Shown here piece after piece: positions 48,832 through 61,256 of a stretch of 64,000 nucleotides of DNA. Numbering within the stretch: position 1 is the stretch's first letter; the number at the start of each line of letters is the position of its first letter. Source of the DNA: Desarmillaria ectypa. Taxonomy: Eukaryota; Basidiomycota; Agaricomycetes; Agaricales; Physalacriaceae. Location: NCBI GenBank assembly GCA_030407005.1, contig JAUDYN010000001.1, forward strand, positions 1,178,001 to 1,242,000, written 5' to 3'. A program made the position numbers and the translations under genes. The notes beneath the pieces are model-generated. The model ran no database searches and had not been told where the DNA came from. It was given only the letters and a program-made list of their open reading frames with translations.

Positions 48832-50331
48832 TTATTGGTATACGCCAACCTTCTTGTATGCCGACGCGGGCTGGCTGATAGGACTAGGTCCTTGCGGCAG
48901 TCCGATCAGTTGCTCAAACTGGAAGCGGAACTGTTCGACAAGAGGGCGGTTGAGCATAAATTGATCGAAAGGCTTCGTATCCAGCAAACCTCCGTAGGAA
49001 GCCAAAGCTATAGAGAGATGACCAATGAGCACTCCAAAGATTACGAAGGAACCGAATGCATACGCAGAAGTCCGGCCTTCGGAGGAACATCGTTCCGCAC
49101 ACTCCATCCTCCAGTTGCCAGCACGGTCTGGTAGTCGACGGAAAGCAACCAGTTCATATAGAGCTTTGCCGCATTGGGGTGTACAGCGGTGTTGAAAATT
49201 GCAGCGCGCTGGGACCAGATAGTAAGCCCACTTGGGTCGCTTGTGGGTAGCTGTTCGACAATTCCGGTGATGGCATTAGGGAAACCAGCAGCGGCAGTGA
49301 ATGTCACTGCCTGCGGCGAGGGGGAAAGGATCACAGTAGTGGGGGTGACGCTTCCACGGACCCAGTCAATGCCCATCGCGATGAAGTTGTTGATAGCCTC
49401 CCAACCATGGGCTTGCTGGATCTTGTAGAACCTGGACAGCCATGAATACCGATGATCAATGCCTAGAGAAAGGACCTTACATGAAAAGGACACCATCGTC
49501 GTCGTTGGGGTATACGGATACGATCTTGTTCTGCCACCTCGAGTTCAGATAATCGAGGAAATTTTTGGGCGCGTTGGCGGCAGTCGTTTTCGCTGTGGCG
49601 TAAGTGTTGGTGAAAAGGTAGTAGGCTATGCCTCTACATCATAACCCCTCCATCAGTAATTATCCGAAATACAAAGCGATAGGCGGACTCACACGAAGGC
49701 CCCATCCGGGTCTTTGATGTCGTTCGTAATCTGATCCCATCCGGCCGGTTTGTAGTTGAGGAGCTTTAAAATCCCTATCAGTCGGAGCAATATTACCGCT
49801 GCTGAGTTCACTTACGCGACCTTCACTCTTCCATCGCACGAAATCGTGGTAGGTTTGCAGGTGGGTGACGTCTACTCCGGCCTTGCCAGTCTCGCTCAAG
49901 GAGCGGTCGATAATCCTATCGTGGTACTACGGAAGAATCAATAAACACGTCGGACAATATTTGTCATGAGGGGACCCTGCCTTGGATAAATCGACAGTGA
50001 TTGTGATGTTCATCTTCGGGAATCTTTGCTGAAAAGCCTGGACGAAGGGATCCTGCTGATTAATCGTGTCGCCTCCCGCTCTTACGAGTAGTTGGCCTCC
50101 TTCGGCAACTGCAAGGGCATACAACTGGTCAAGAGTACGCGTCTCCACACCGGCCGAAGTCGAGATGCTAGCGACGGTGCTTGTAGCACTGGTGCTGCTC
50201 GTCGCATTAGTGCTGCTGGCAACACTGGCACTTGCTACAGAAGTGCTATTTGCGGCAGCGCTGGTAGTTGCAGCGGAGGACGGCGAGTTATAAATGAGAC
50301 ACGTCGCGAAAATAAGGAGGAAGGCGCGCAT
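48832..50331 (-). CDS. Secreted protein with bacterial-type periplasmic-binding (SBP) fold
   Basis: The fold is that of ABC-transporter substrate-binding proteins (type II periplasmic binding, iron/polyamine-like), here in a fungal gene with introns. Residues 1-20 form a signal peptide (MRAFLLIFATCLIYN). A Ser/Thr/Ala-rich stretch to about residue 60 is probably O-glycosylated. Then LDQLYALAVAEGGQLLVRAG, FVQAFQQRFPKMNITITVDL, GVDVTHLQTYHDFVRWKSEG, LLNYKPAGWDQITNDIKDPD, GIAYYLFTNTYATAK, NKIVSVYPNDDDGVLFMFYK, AAIFNTAVHPNAAKLYMNWL and QTVLATGGWSVRNDVPPKAG follow. The tail ends KKVGVYQ. The intron 49980-49927 appears to have a GC donor (GCAGGG). The role in the fungus is unknown; ligand binding outside the cell is plausible. 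A TATA box lies upstream. Confidence 0.82.
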
Positions 50332-50418
50332 TATGAAGTGATGATCAAGTAAAGAATGAATGAGTATGTCAGGTATGAAGAGGGAACGACACGATTTTCT
50401 GGGCTGACCACGTCCTCG

Positions 50419-50426
50419 CTTTTATA
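50419..50426 (-). promoter_or_regulatory. TATA box of the SBP-fold gene
   Basis: Minus-strand TATAAAAG, 88 bp upstream of the start codon at 50331. Confidence 0.6.
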
Positions 50427-53400
50427 GTGTCTTGTCCTCACCTTTATAACCAAATCGCGTCTTTGTCTTCTCCAACCGTGTCTTGGTGCGGTTACCATTC
50501 CACATCTGCCAAGACGAACCCCGCCCACCGCCATGACCGAACACGCATGATGTTTGTTTAGAGCCAACGTCATTTGAATGCGAGCATCGGTTAATTCAAT
50601 CAAGAAAGATTATCATACGTACACTACGTCCTCGAAAACCCCGCAACTTATTGAAAACCAAAACATCAAGCCCCTGGCCTTGCAATGAAAGGTCTCGTAG
50701 CGGCCTCCTACCCCCGCACTCAGCGCTGACATGAGAAACGGAGTCAAAACGATGCTGCCATTGATCGGCCCAAGCATAGACAGGAACTGGACGCGGTTCT
50801 TAATGAGTATGTCGTTTTCCTGCTGAGAGGGCTTGACCTAACAAATAAGCCTTCACTGTACCAGCGCTTCCAGAATCCCGAGTTCGGCTTATTCATCATG
50901 CCGTTAATGTCGCGATTTGAGAGGTCGGCCCTTCGCGTTGACGGTACCGCGATTTTAAGCCACCAAGGGTTTAATGACTAGTACGCAGACACCATCTAAC
51001 CTTTTTAAACTTTCGACACGTAGGCCACCTAAACGTCGTTGCTGCGTTAGCCGAATGGAACGACCCAACTGAAACATAGTCAGTAGGAAGACACTTCAAC
51101 ATCTAGGGCAAACCCTTGGAGAGATACTTTCCGTAAGTTACAAGTATTGGTTTTGTGCGATACTAGCTTGCTATAGCTACCTCTGATCCAGAATAACGTT
51201 GTGACACTTTCATAAATCTGCATGGGATTCGAAACGACGAGAATGTGGCAGGTCTGAACCGAGGATGGAAACTGCCAGTCAGCACCAAGTTGTAATGGCT
51301 GTTATGTCGGCTGTCTTTGAGTGCTCTAAGATTCAGTTGTGGTGTCCATGCCTCACACGATATTCAATTTTTCGTACCTTAGGTCGTCATAACTTCACGT
51401 ATATCGCACATCAAGTCTCCTCTCGTCTTCATTTCTGCGCGTGAAGATGCCCCTGGGGGGTCACCATACATACCACATGTCCCCAATCTTCCAACGTTCC
51501 CTACAGTGCTTCGGATCCCAAGGGTGTAGGCTCGGAGAGTATTGGTGGGTTCCGCCACATCTATGTCGCCTCCATTGTACCTATACTATTGGCACTGTGC
51601 CGCGTACTCGATGGTGTGGGTATGGGCCGATTATCTTCGATTTCATCGTGCGACGATCGATCGACTCTGATCTTTCCATGTGAAGCGCTCGTCTATTTTG
51701 AAGAACCTCTGGAACGGGTGCCTCAGCCACTAGACATAACTAGGATAATTTTGCGTAAGGCATCCCCAGTTTTCCATTGTTCATCGCTACTTTGGCCACT
51801 CTTTCTGCCGTCTGTTTTCCTTGCCAGACAATTCCTACTATTATCATTGAGGGAGGGACTGGCCGCTTCCATTGTTTGATGACCTCACAGAACCATATTA
51901 CATGTAAATGATTCTAACATAATCAGTCTCCCAAGACAGCTTCGGTAGTGGAATAAGTGTCCGTGTGTGAATCTCTTCCATGAACTTTTTATATCCAGTC
52001 CTGATATAAAAATAGAAAAATGTGCTCGGTATCCAGGTGACCATGATGAAACAGACGACATTCGGATAATCCCCCGATGTCTTGGTGCCCCGCTAACTCA
52101 TCAATTCACAAAGGGCGCTCGTTTGTGCCTCCACCACGTATTCCGGGTTGAAGGTGGGTGACTTGTCAATGTGCCGTGTACCATTACTACTGTCATGAAA
52201 TTATTTACCGAGTAGTGGTTGGCAGGGCTATCATCACACAGCTAACATTTTCTTAGTCCAGGTTATGTTCCCTGGAGTTCGTATTGATACTCGCTCGTGC
52301 TGTTCATAGCGTTATCCGCCACAGGAAGCAATTTTATTTAAGGCCTTGATCTTCGGCATGGTGATGCACATCTAAAAAACCTGCAGAGTGGTTACAAGAT
52401 GATCAGCGATTGGGTGGAGGCGTCCGAGTATACATCCAACGAAATCTTGGTCTAGACCTGCGCGTACCCTCTCGATGAGACTTGTTTCACCGAGTTGAAA
52501 CTCAGGCTGCTGCAGAGCACGAACAGCGCAAATAACATGTAGAAGTGTGGTAGAATGGTGTCATCCTTTCATGCAACGCCCGTGGTGCAAACGGAAGTTA
52601 CATCGTTTGTATAGACTAGGAAAGTCTATAGCTAGGAGAGAATGATAGAAACATTTCGTCCCAAACAGTACTTTGAGAACTTGAGGGCCGAAAAAAGGTC
52701 CACGATATCGCTTGGATTACCACTACATTGAACTTCCATCGAGTGTCCATCAACCCAGTGGACGAGGTCGAAACATTCAAATGCGAACCGGCGTGCGTGA
52801 CGTTTTGCAGACATGCGTAAACAAGATATGGGATAGGTAAGTCGACGAACCCTATTCACACGGCGATATGAATCGCCCGACTTCCTGCAGTACATGTGCG
52901 GTGCCGGCACCTGGAAGTAAGGATACCGTCCTACTGTGACTTTGGTCTTGTGGCAGACAAGCGAGCGGCTTGATGAAGGGCAGCTACTCTTGAAAAGAAT
53001 CTTGGCCTACTTTTGAATCTCGTCCCCAAGTTGAACTTGAAAGCATAATAGCGACCCAGCCCTGCTCGTCATTGAGGTTGTTAGCGCCTGTAAAGTGATA
53101 TTTCATCTATGAAGGAGATAGGCATCGGGCCCGCGCACGGTTTGCCTCGAAGCAAACTATCATTCATTCCAACAGACTGTCTTCTCATCGGCATTCTCAC
53201 ACCGCAAACGGGAAAATTTCAGCCATACCGAAATCATCGCGTGACTAAAAGAAACTTGAAACTAGTCCCAAAATTGGAAAAGGTCAGTTTCAGGAAGAGT
53301 TTCCTATCAAGTTTCGTGATTTTCCAGTACACCTGGAATTCTTCCATTTGCGGTGTGTCTATCATCCCAACAACGACATCTTCACTGAAAACTGCTTCTG

Positions 53401-53838
53401 TACGTGTGCAGGCGTGAATAAGGTAACGGTCTGGGACCGGAGCGAGGTCGGAATGGTCCTCTGAAATGGGAGCAAAGGTCGAGGCGGGATGATTAGACAT
53501 GTCAATCCGACGCAAGCAGTCTATCGAGCTGAGAGATTCATGGCCAATGTTATTCAGTATGGTGATTCGTAGGATAGAATTTGAAACTTGAAAAATAGCA
53601 TCGGACCGTAGCCTCGAGGTGATAAGTAAAGGAATGTGACACGAGTCGCGGTCCCGTGCTCTCTTCCTAGTAATTATCCTTTTCCTGCACACGGCATGAG
53701 TCGTTTAGAGTTGACATCTCGGTGCCTTCGAGATGGTTATCAAGATCTGAGTCATCTCGATTCCCGGTTATATGCGGCGTGCCACCGCCAGCAGTTGCTT
53801 CCAGTACTCCTTCACCTCTAACCACCACCACCACCATC
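50427..53838. other. Long intergenic tract, no supported gene
   Basis: About 3.4 kb without any exon I can support. Short frames exist on both strands but show no family motif or splice-consistent chain. A CACCACCACC run directly precedes the PARG start. Confidence 0.45.
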
Positions 53839-54762
53839 ATGCCTGGTTCACCGTGGAAATGGCAGCCAAAAGATAGTGCGCCTCGCCTGTCGCGTAAAAA
53901 GATTGCAGAGCAGACGCTGAATGCCATCAAGCACGGTTATTTCGACCTTCACCGTGCCAGATACGACCTCGCTACTGCCGAAGAACGGTCGTGCCGCTCG
54001 ACAAAGTACTACGCTCCCAACTCTCTTCTCTCTACATGGTTGCAGGCCCCAGGACCCTCGTCAGCCCCGGGGACCCATATCACCATATCCGAAATCTCTA
54101 CCCTCGAAGGACTGCGAAATCTAGCTACTAGCCACAACCATGGGAAGATCGCCGTTCTCAATTTTGCCTCTGCAAAAAAACCCGGTGGTGGCTTCCTTAG
54201 TGGTGCACGCGCCCAGGAAGAGACTCTGGCACGCTCTTCTACGCTTTACCCCAGTCTTATGACGGAGACTGCTCAGGAGTTCTACAGGCTGCATAACCAG
54301 AAGAGGAATCAGGACCATGGGTTTTACACCCACGCGATGATATACTCACCGTCCGTGTTGTTCTTCCGGGACGATGAGGGAAAATGGTTGGAGCCTGTCG
54401 AGGTAGATGTGGTTACCAGCCCGGCGGTGAACGCTGGTGCTGTACGAGCACATGCTGGCGACGAGAATGAGGGACTGGAAGAGAAGATCGAGAAGGAGAT
54501 GTGGGAGCGGATGGGCCGCGTCCTGTTCTTGTGTGAGAAGATGGGTGCGACGACCCTGGTCCTAGGGAGCTTCGGGACAGGCGTCTTCCAGAATAAGGTC
54601 AGTGTCGTCGCGAGACACTGGGCCGATCTGTTAGCAGTACCCGGAGCGAGGTTTGCAAGATCGTTCAACAGAATCGAGTTCGCGATACTAGGGAAGGAAA
54701 CAAGTGACGAATTTCGAGAGGTTTACGAGTCGAGGAGAAAGGAGAGGGGTGCTACTGGATGA
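53839..54762 (+). CDS. Microbial-type poly(ADP-ribose) glycohydrolase (TIGR02452 family)
   Basis: A macrodomain enzyme expected to cleave ADP-ribose polymers. It is a single exon of 307 codons from MPGSPWKWQPKD; the frame is open further upstream (53722), but this ATG sits in a better context (ATCATGCC) and gives the normal start. The N-terminal helical part has KKIAEQTLNAIKHGYFDL and STKYYAPNSL. The macrodomain shows IAVLNFASAKKPGGGFLSGA directly followed by RAQEETLARSSTLYPSL, i.e. the PARG signature GGG-x(6-8)-QEE with both catalytic Glu. Later motifs: FYTHAMIYSPSVLFFRDD, VDVVTSPAVNAGAVR and TLVLGSFGTGVFQN. The family is found in bacteria and in many filamentous fungi. No ADP-ribosyltransferase gene is visible nearby. 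Confidence 0.9.
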   Translation: MPGSPWKWQPKDSAPRLSRKKIAEQTLNAIKHGYFDLHRARYDLATAEERSCRSTKYYAPNSLLSTWLQAPGPSSAPGTHITISEISTLEGLRNLATSHNHGKIAVLNFASAKKPGGGFLSGARAQEETLARSSTLYPSLMTETAQEFYRLHNQKRNQDHGFYTHAMIYSPSVLFFRDDEGKWLEPVEVDVVTSPAVNAGAVRAHAGDENEGLEEKIEKEMWERMGRVLFLCEKMGATTLVLGSFGTGVFQNKVSVVARHWADLLAVPGARFARSFNRIEFAILGKETSDEFREVYESRRKERGATG

Positions 54763-55190
54763 TCCAGGTCTGCATGCTTTGTTTCGTTGTGATATTCTCG
54801 ATGACCGGTTTCTTTCAGGTGTTATAATAACGCATCTCATGCCTTCTTATCCAACTTCTGGTCTTATCATCATCGCCTTGCCCCCAGTACAAACGTCTCG
54901 GCCTTCTACGACCTTCCCATGTATTTTATTCCCCCAGACAGATCCGTGCAATTCGATACAGTTATATCTCGGTTGGGAGCCCACATTAAACAGGCGTATT
55001 ATCGTCGTTGGAGAGACGCTTGTGCTGCTCTTGCCATCCATGCCTAGTATAACGAGTCAGTCGTCTGGCAATCGCGTCTAACTTTATGCTGATGGCTTCC
55101 TTAGGCCTGTATTATGTATCAAACTGGAGACAAATATCAAGCTACATACATGTACATGTCACAAGAAATGCTGCTCACCAAAACTACAGG

Positions 55191-57758
55191 TCAGTACTCA
55201 TAATCAGAATCTCCGTTAGAAATTTCGCCTTCTTCCCCTGGTTCCCCCTCCTCTTCATCTTCTTGCTCCTCATTCATCAACTCCCGCAGACGACTGGAGC
55301 TCTTCCTCTGCCTTAAAGTCCGACGAAGAGGAGTAGTAGGCCCACCATCATCCTCGGTTTCAGACTCGGGTACTCTGCTTGAGGCCTTCCGACCCGTAGC
55401 CTCAGACTTCGGCTTCCAATGCGGCAGTTTCTCCTGCATATCCTTCACAAATTCATGGTCATAACCAACACATTCCATTCGCAGAATTTTGATATGCTGG
55501 AGTGTAAGATTTAGTCAATGCAACTCATAATGGGCGGATGACCCGTACCTCGTCACCGCTGCAAAAGGCATCAACGATCTCTTCAGCTGTGACTGCTAAC
55601 GGCTCACGAGCCTTGATCTCATTCATCACCTCTCGTTTCTCGTCTTTCGTCATTATCTTATATCTTGACCTCTTTCTCATCTTCTTTGTTATAGCCTCCA
55701 TCTCCTTATACACACTGTCATCGTCGATCCCTAGACCATACTTCCTCAGCGCGATTCTCGCACGCATGGCAACGTGCACATCCGCTTTCTTACTACTCAG
55801 CAACAACTTTCCCCATTACGTCTTCACCTCTTCCGACTGCCTGGCGAATTGCTCTGCTTCAATGCATCCCGAAACAACACTTTCATATCTCCCCATGTAT
55901 TCCCAGTGAGTCTGCTTCTCGACCTGCCGTTCACCGAACACGCGCCAGGGCTTGCTCTCCACTATTTCTAGCCTCGAGGCAAACATCAACCCAGGGGCAC
56001 CCGGGGCGCCTACGACGAGGGGATTCAGACACTTTTTGGGCCATACACATTTGATGTTGCGAGTCTTGAGTGTTTGGAGAAACTGATAGGCGCTGCCACC
56101 ATAAGTGTCCGCCACGAAGACGCGTGGGACGTAGAACCCGACTGGGGCTGATGAATGTAGGATGTAACATTTAGCATCCTTGAGGTGGGTGCTCTCAAAC
56201 TGGGACAGATAATCTTTACCCTGTTGAGTGTGAAGGTTGGAGAAACTGTAAAGAAAGGGCTGGACCTACATCCAGCGGCTGAGATGCAGCTTTTCTCTTT
56301 CCTTTGAACAAGTGTGAGCTTCTTTCGGGGTTGTTCACACGAGAATACATCGTGGTAGATGTCTACATAATATTAAACGCTGCAGTCAGATATTGACGAG
56401 CACATACGAGTTGACGCATTCTCTTTGATCATGTGACGTCCTCTGATTGATCGTCAACGATATTCTGTATATTGTTTATGTAAAAGTCTTTCTGCAACGA
56501 GTCAAGTGAGAAACGAAAAGACGAAAAAAAAAATAAACTACCCATCACTTTATCCAAAACAGTGTTTCTCGGGTTGAAAAATCGAGCTATCGACTCTGTC
56601 GCTTCGGGAGAGACGAAGCATTCTAGGAGCCTTGGAGATTCGCGGTCATTTGATTCTTGGTGTATCAACTACTAAAATGTCAGCGGCGGAACTCAAAGGA
56701 TAACATGCAGCATTTACTATTTTCATATTGTCAGGATCAAATTCGTCCTAGTGAATAATTAATCAATTAACAAGCCCGTCGAGACAAGTACGATATACGT
56801 ACTTCTGAGCTCGCATTCGCATTCGAAAAATTAGTTTCACTTTGTTCCACCTAATGTAGTGATTATGCCCCTTCTCTTAAAGTCAAGTCTTACGGTGGCT
56901 AAACCAGAATTTTTCGTTGCTACAGACTCCGGCGTGGGATCTACGTCTGCAGGCAGTTCGTTTGAATTTTATTTTGTGGGGCGGTGCTTGGCGCGTGCAG
57001 ACGTCAACGTTGCCTAAAGAAACTTGTAAAGTTATGTAATATCGAGTACCTACAAATTGACCTCCTGCAAATTAAACGATTAGAGACCTGTCGTGATATA
57101 GGCAATAAAACATACAATATCCGCTGAAGGCTCAGACTTGACGGCCACTCGCGATAAGGGTGTTCCGATCTGAGCTGAATGAGCAATATCACAAACGGGG
57201 ACAAAGAAACGCACGGAGCGACGAAGAGGGTAGGTATCGACTACCACGTCGTTGTCATCATCATAAATTAGATTGATTACTTCCGGTGCTGTCGACTGAG
57301 ATCTCAAAGACGGTGAAGGGGTCGGCATCTGGAAATGTAAAAGAATTTTATCCGAAACAAAAGATAGACAGACTTACCATCGCTGGCTTTGGGGCGCCTT
57401 TTATCTTGACCTGTACACGAGCTCTCGAAAGCGTCAATTCCTCTAGCCGGTGTTGCAACCTGGCTACCAGTCTCTTCAAATCACAGTTTTCGTCTTCGAC
57501 GGTCTCCTTTTAGCCCCACATGTCCGTCGCATCATCGTTTGCCTTCAAGGCTCTCGCTCTAGCTTTTTCTGGGTATGTCTTCAGCCTTTCATTATCTTTT
57601 CCTTAGTCGTCATTATCTCGTTCCACGTCCGCCTTTCTCCGTAGTTTTTTTTAGAGTCTCCAGATATTGGGCCCGGAATTTGTCCCTTTCGTGCTTGAGA
57701 TCTTCGATTTGTCTTCAGTATCATAGGAAGAAGTTCTAGTGTTCTCTGAGAGAGACAT
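55191..57758 (-). pseudogene. DUF6697-domain protein, apparently decayed
   Basis: The C-terminal domain is recognisable as basidiomycete DUF6697: APVGFYVPRVFVADTYGGSA, KCVWPKKCLNPLVVGAPGAP, GLMFASRLEIVESKPWRVFG, HWEYMGRYE, AMRARIALRKYGL, TAEEIVDAFCSGDE, then an intron and KILRMECVGYDHEFVKDM. The tail is acidic. The N-terminal part shows coiled-coil pieces (QIEDLKHERDKFRAQYLETL; CDLKRLVARLQHRLEELTL) typical of these proteins. Damage seen: an in-frame TAA at 55818-55816 between EEVKT and WGKLLLSS, another TAA before KETVEDENCDLKRL near 57525, and frame conflicts around 57650-57700. A very short intron could remove the first stop, but 21 bp is not credible. The molecular function of the family is unknown. 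Confidence 0.75.
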
Positions 57759-58011
57759 CTTTGGAAGGCACTCAATTAGTCGCGAGAAGAGGACATGATG
57801 CGCTGATGATGGTGGTACGATCACAAGTGAAAATAGCGCACGTGGCTTTGGAAGTTGTCGCCTACAAGCCCCTACAAGCACCCACAATCTATCTCAACAA
57901 ACAAGCGACTCAGAAGACTTGTTTGAGTGTCAGCGTTTACCTGTCACTGAAATTTGGTTGTGATAAAATGTGCATTGAAACTTGATTGAGACCGTTATAA
58001 ATAACACTGCC

Positions 58012-60233
58012 TCATTTCTTTTCCTTTATCAAATCAGCAGCCCTCTCAGCAATCGCATAGACTGCTGCTTGTGTGTGAGTAGCAGGGATAAAAGGCTACA
58101 GATGAAAGGTCAAACCAGTGAAAGAACAAATAGAATTTATACAAGGAATGGCCTACTAAAACAGACGCATCTACGACCCTCACTCCCATCGCCCTCTTAA
58201 GCCTTAAATCCGGATCCACAGCCCCCCAATCCGCATCGACCGGGGACATACTCACGGTACTGACCTGATGGTCTGTCGACCCCGCTTCATTCCTGATGCT
58301 CTCTTCCAAGTCCATAATATTGGTGGTCAGCGCCAAGATATAGTCCTTCCACACTGGTGCCGATATGAACCTCTGGGCACCTTCTACACCATATTGCATA
58401 GCTATCATATCCTGCGGATGAGAGAAAAAGTTGGGGTTGATCAACGGGGGGTCGAGAGGATTGGTGCTATTGATGGTGATGCTTCCACCTGCTCGATAGT
58501 TTTAAAATGGAAAAAACAAATAAGGTACAGGGACGTACGAGAGAGCGGGCATAACAGGACGACAGTTATAGTGAAATAGTTCCCAGTTTTTGGGATTGTG
58601 CTCTCGAAAATTCCGCTCTGGGGTGAGTATGCAGTCAGGCACTTGTTTGTATGTCGACGAAGAACCCAGCTTACAGCTAATATAAGCTCATAATGGGCCG
58701 TCAGATTACCGGCGCAAGGCTCCTCCTCTAAGAGGCCTTCTCCTCCTACACGCGAGAATCCGATATGGTTTAAAACGGTACTCGCGATGTAACCTGTCCG
58801 ATTGGCTTTCCACTCCGCCAGAGCATCCGCCTGGAACATGTTATTCCTCCAATACATCTCTGTCGTGCTCGTATCATTGACACTCCATACAAGACTCCAC
58901 CTCGGGTGATCTGTCAGGTTTCTTCCGACGTCCGGGAGATTCACGGTTGGAGTAATGTTCAGCACAGAAAGTTCGTCAGCGTCTCCGACGCCCGAGTTAA
59001 GCAGAATATGGGGTGTTCCAATAGAGCCGGCTGATAGGATGATTTCTCTGAGATTGGGAGGCGAGAGGGTCTGAGTTGTTACTGAATTGTAGTCATATTA
59101 ATAAGCTCATGCTGGGTCCTGAAATAGGAAAGCAGCCTTACATCTGGCATCTTGTGTAAACTCAACGGTATCAAAGCGCGGCGAATGCGAATGTGAGGAG
59201 TCAGCCATGAGAATGAGCGTAACGTACGAGCGCGTGAGCACATGCAAATTCTTCCTATCAATATACCTAGGCCCAAGATACGAGGTCTGTGAGCCGCTCC
59301 GTGTCCCGTTCCCCACAGTGGTTTGTTCCCATCCTGATCAACATCAGTCGTCATTTTTGGATCACCTACGAACGCTCTATTACTTACCAATCCCTAACTG
59401 ATACCCCGAATTGAAATCAAGATTAAGCGGAAATTTGTCCGGCAGCTCCTTGGTAGCCTGAAGAACGTGGTTGTCAATAGCGCGCGGATATCCGGGTTTA
59501 TGCCATGAAAGCCATGCACTTTGGGGTCAAATTCGCCTGTAGTGTTGTGATGGTCCGCGGGAGTAACGAAACGTTCGTTCTGTAGGTACGACAAACTCAG
59601 CTGCCGTTCTTGACGTCCGATGGAGATTAAGTGTACCTTGCGAAAGTACGGCTGAATCTCATCCCACCCCCAACCATCGTCTCCACTGATACTAGCATAT
59701 CGATCGTAGTCTTCGGACGAACCACGCGTGTATGTCATATAATCTATAGCAATGAGCTTACAAGCAATGATTGGTCGAGTCGAACTCACTAACGGCACTA
59801 CTTCCACCCAGCCCAAAGCCTCTAGGGAGCGGGACGGCCCGTCCGTTCAGGCCAAGTTGGGGAATCGTGGTAAAATTCCAGTCCAAAGGTGTGTTGGGCG
59901 TCGCCAGTGTACAGAAGAACGGTACCTGCGAAAGCAGGACGTCATATGTCCCAGATACTCTGTGAGCTCGAGGGAGAGAATAGAATGATGGACACACGGA
60001 TTTCCTGCTTCTAGGACAAGGACAGAGGTATTTGGCTCTTCGGTCAAACGATTCGCGAGGACATTTCCTGCTGTCCCGCCTTCAGCAGATATTCAGCAAC
60101 GGTAGAAAGGGCGGAGTGGGATTTACGCGCCTCCAACGATGATATAGTCGAAGTCTAGAGTGGGGAGGTCTGTGACTTTTTCGTATATGGCGGTTGAGCA
60201 TAAAGGCACCAGGACTAGGAGAAGTGGTAACAT
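58012..60233 (-). CDS. GMC oxidoreductase, aryl-alcohol oxidase-like, with one apparent frameshift
   Basis: A secreted FAD enzyme; relatives oxidise aryl alcohols and make H2O2 for peroxidases. Exons in order: MLPLLLVLVPLCSTAIYE (signal peptide), DFDYIIVGG joined to GTAGNVLANRLTEEPNTSVL (FAD-binding), YDVLLSQVPFFCTLATPNTP, LPRGFGLGGSSAVNYMTYTR (FAD signature), GWGWDEIQPYFRK, ERFVTPADHHNTT, GYPRAIDNHVLQATKELPD, YLGPRYIDRKNLHVLTRSYV, EIILSAGSIGTPHILLNSGV (second GMC signature), NPNFFSHPQDMIAMQYG, then DHQVSTVSMSPVDADWG and PFIPATHTQAAVYAIAE with the two His expected in the active site. Between FHGINP and GYPRAIDN (about 59490) the frame shifts and ~15 nt seem missing. The first intron fits only with a GC donor or a one-base change. 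Either damage or a sequence error; the rest is intact. Confidence 0.78.
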
Positions 60234-61256
60234 GATGGGGGTAATCTGATAACTACATGTATGTGTAGTTCTTAAAAGAGTTAGCCATTGTGCCTTGGAA
60301 GAGTGCCGTAATTGTGATATGTTGTGGGAACTTGGGTGCTAAGATCATAATTCACACTGCCGTTGGGTTGAAGTTCTCGTATAGGTTTACGTATACTTGC
60401 CTTCATGTCGGGGGAGATTCGATATTATATGCGCCTACGATCCTTGTTAGTAGCCCTCGCCACATTTGCAACAGATATAACTCACTTTCGTTGCTCAGTC
60501 GGCGACGCCGAGCTCCATAATCCTAACGGTACGTCGGAAGGTGGTAGGAATCTGGGGAAAAGCGGAAATGCAAGTGGGTATCATCTTACCTACGGAGAAA
60601 TCAGATAACTTGCAACTGAACCCCAGTGGATCAAGCGTGGCGTCGCTCGATGGCACTCTCATTTGATCAGCATCATTCTATTGAGCGTCAATTGAACGAC
60701 ACCCCAGCATGGTTCGAAACTTTGCCCAGGTATAGCCCATGATCCATTCTCGTCGTTGCCAAGCAGCAGGAAAGACGAGTGCAGCAATGAGCGGCTAAGT
60801 ACACGATACTCAAATCACCAAGTCATGGCGGCGGTTGCGGTGGTGGCACCTGGTAATGTTTTTCTTCTGTTTGGTGCAGGTGTGTTTCGCGGCTTCATGG
60901 CAGTGCCTCTCAAAGCCCCCTCTGAGTCCATCGTTCACATAGACGTTGAATGTACGATCAACACAATTCCAAGCACTCGCGGGCGCATCTGGTCTAGCCA
61001 TGGTACGTGAAGCTTGAAGCTGTAACCGAAACGATTCAAACACCGGGACCGAAGCCCACAAGATTGTCGCGACGTTATGGTTGCCGCGCTGAGAAACCCC
61101 GCTCGACACACAAAAATATAGCTTGAGAAAAGCTAGTCAGATATGTATATAACTCAAGAATACGACAAGAAAACCACGTACCTACTCTAACGTGGTAGTC
61201 CTATTAGGCCGGCAAGCGGTCCCTAAAAGGAAGCAGCCAATGTTTTCTGGTGACCA
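60234..61256. other. Intergenic, no supported gene
   Basis: No recognisable exon. The frames at 60756-61109 on either strand carry no known motif. Confidence 0.4.

Noticed and set aside
55795..55830. A 21-bp intron removing the TAA in the DUF6697 gene
   Set aside because: GTGAAG..AAG ends exist, but 21 bp is far below the ~45-bp minimum seen for the secure introns here.
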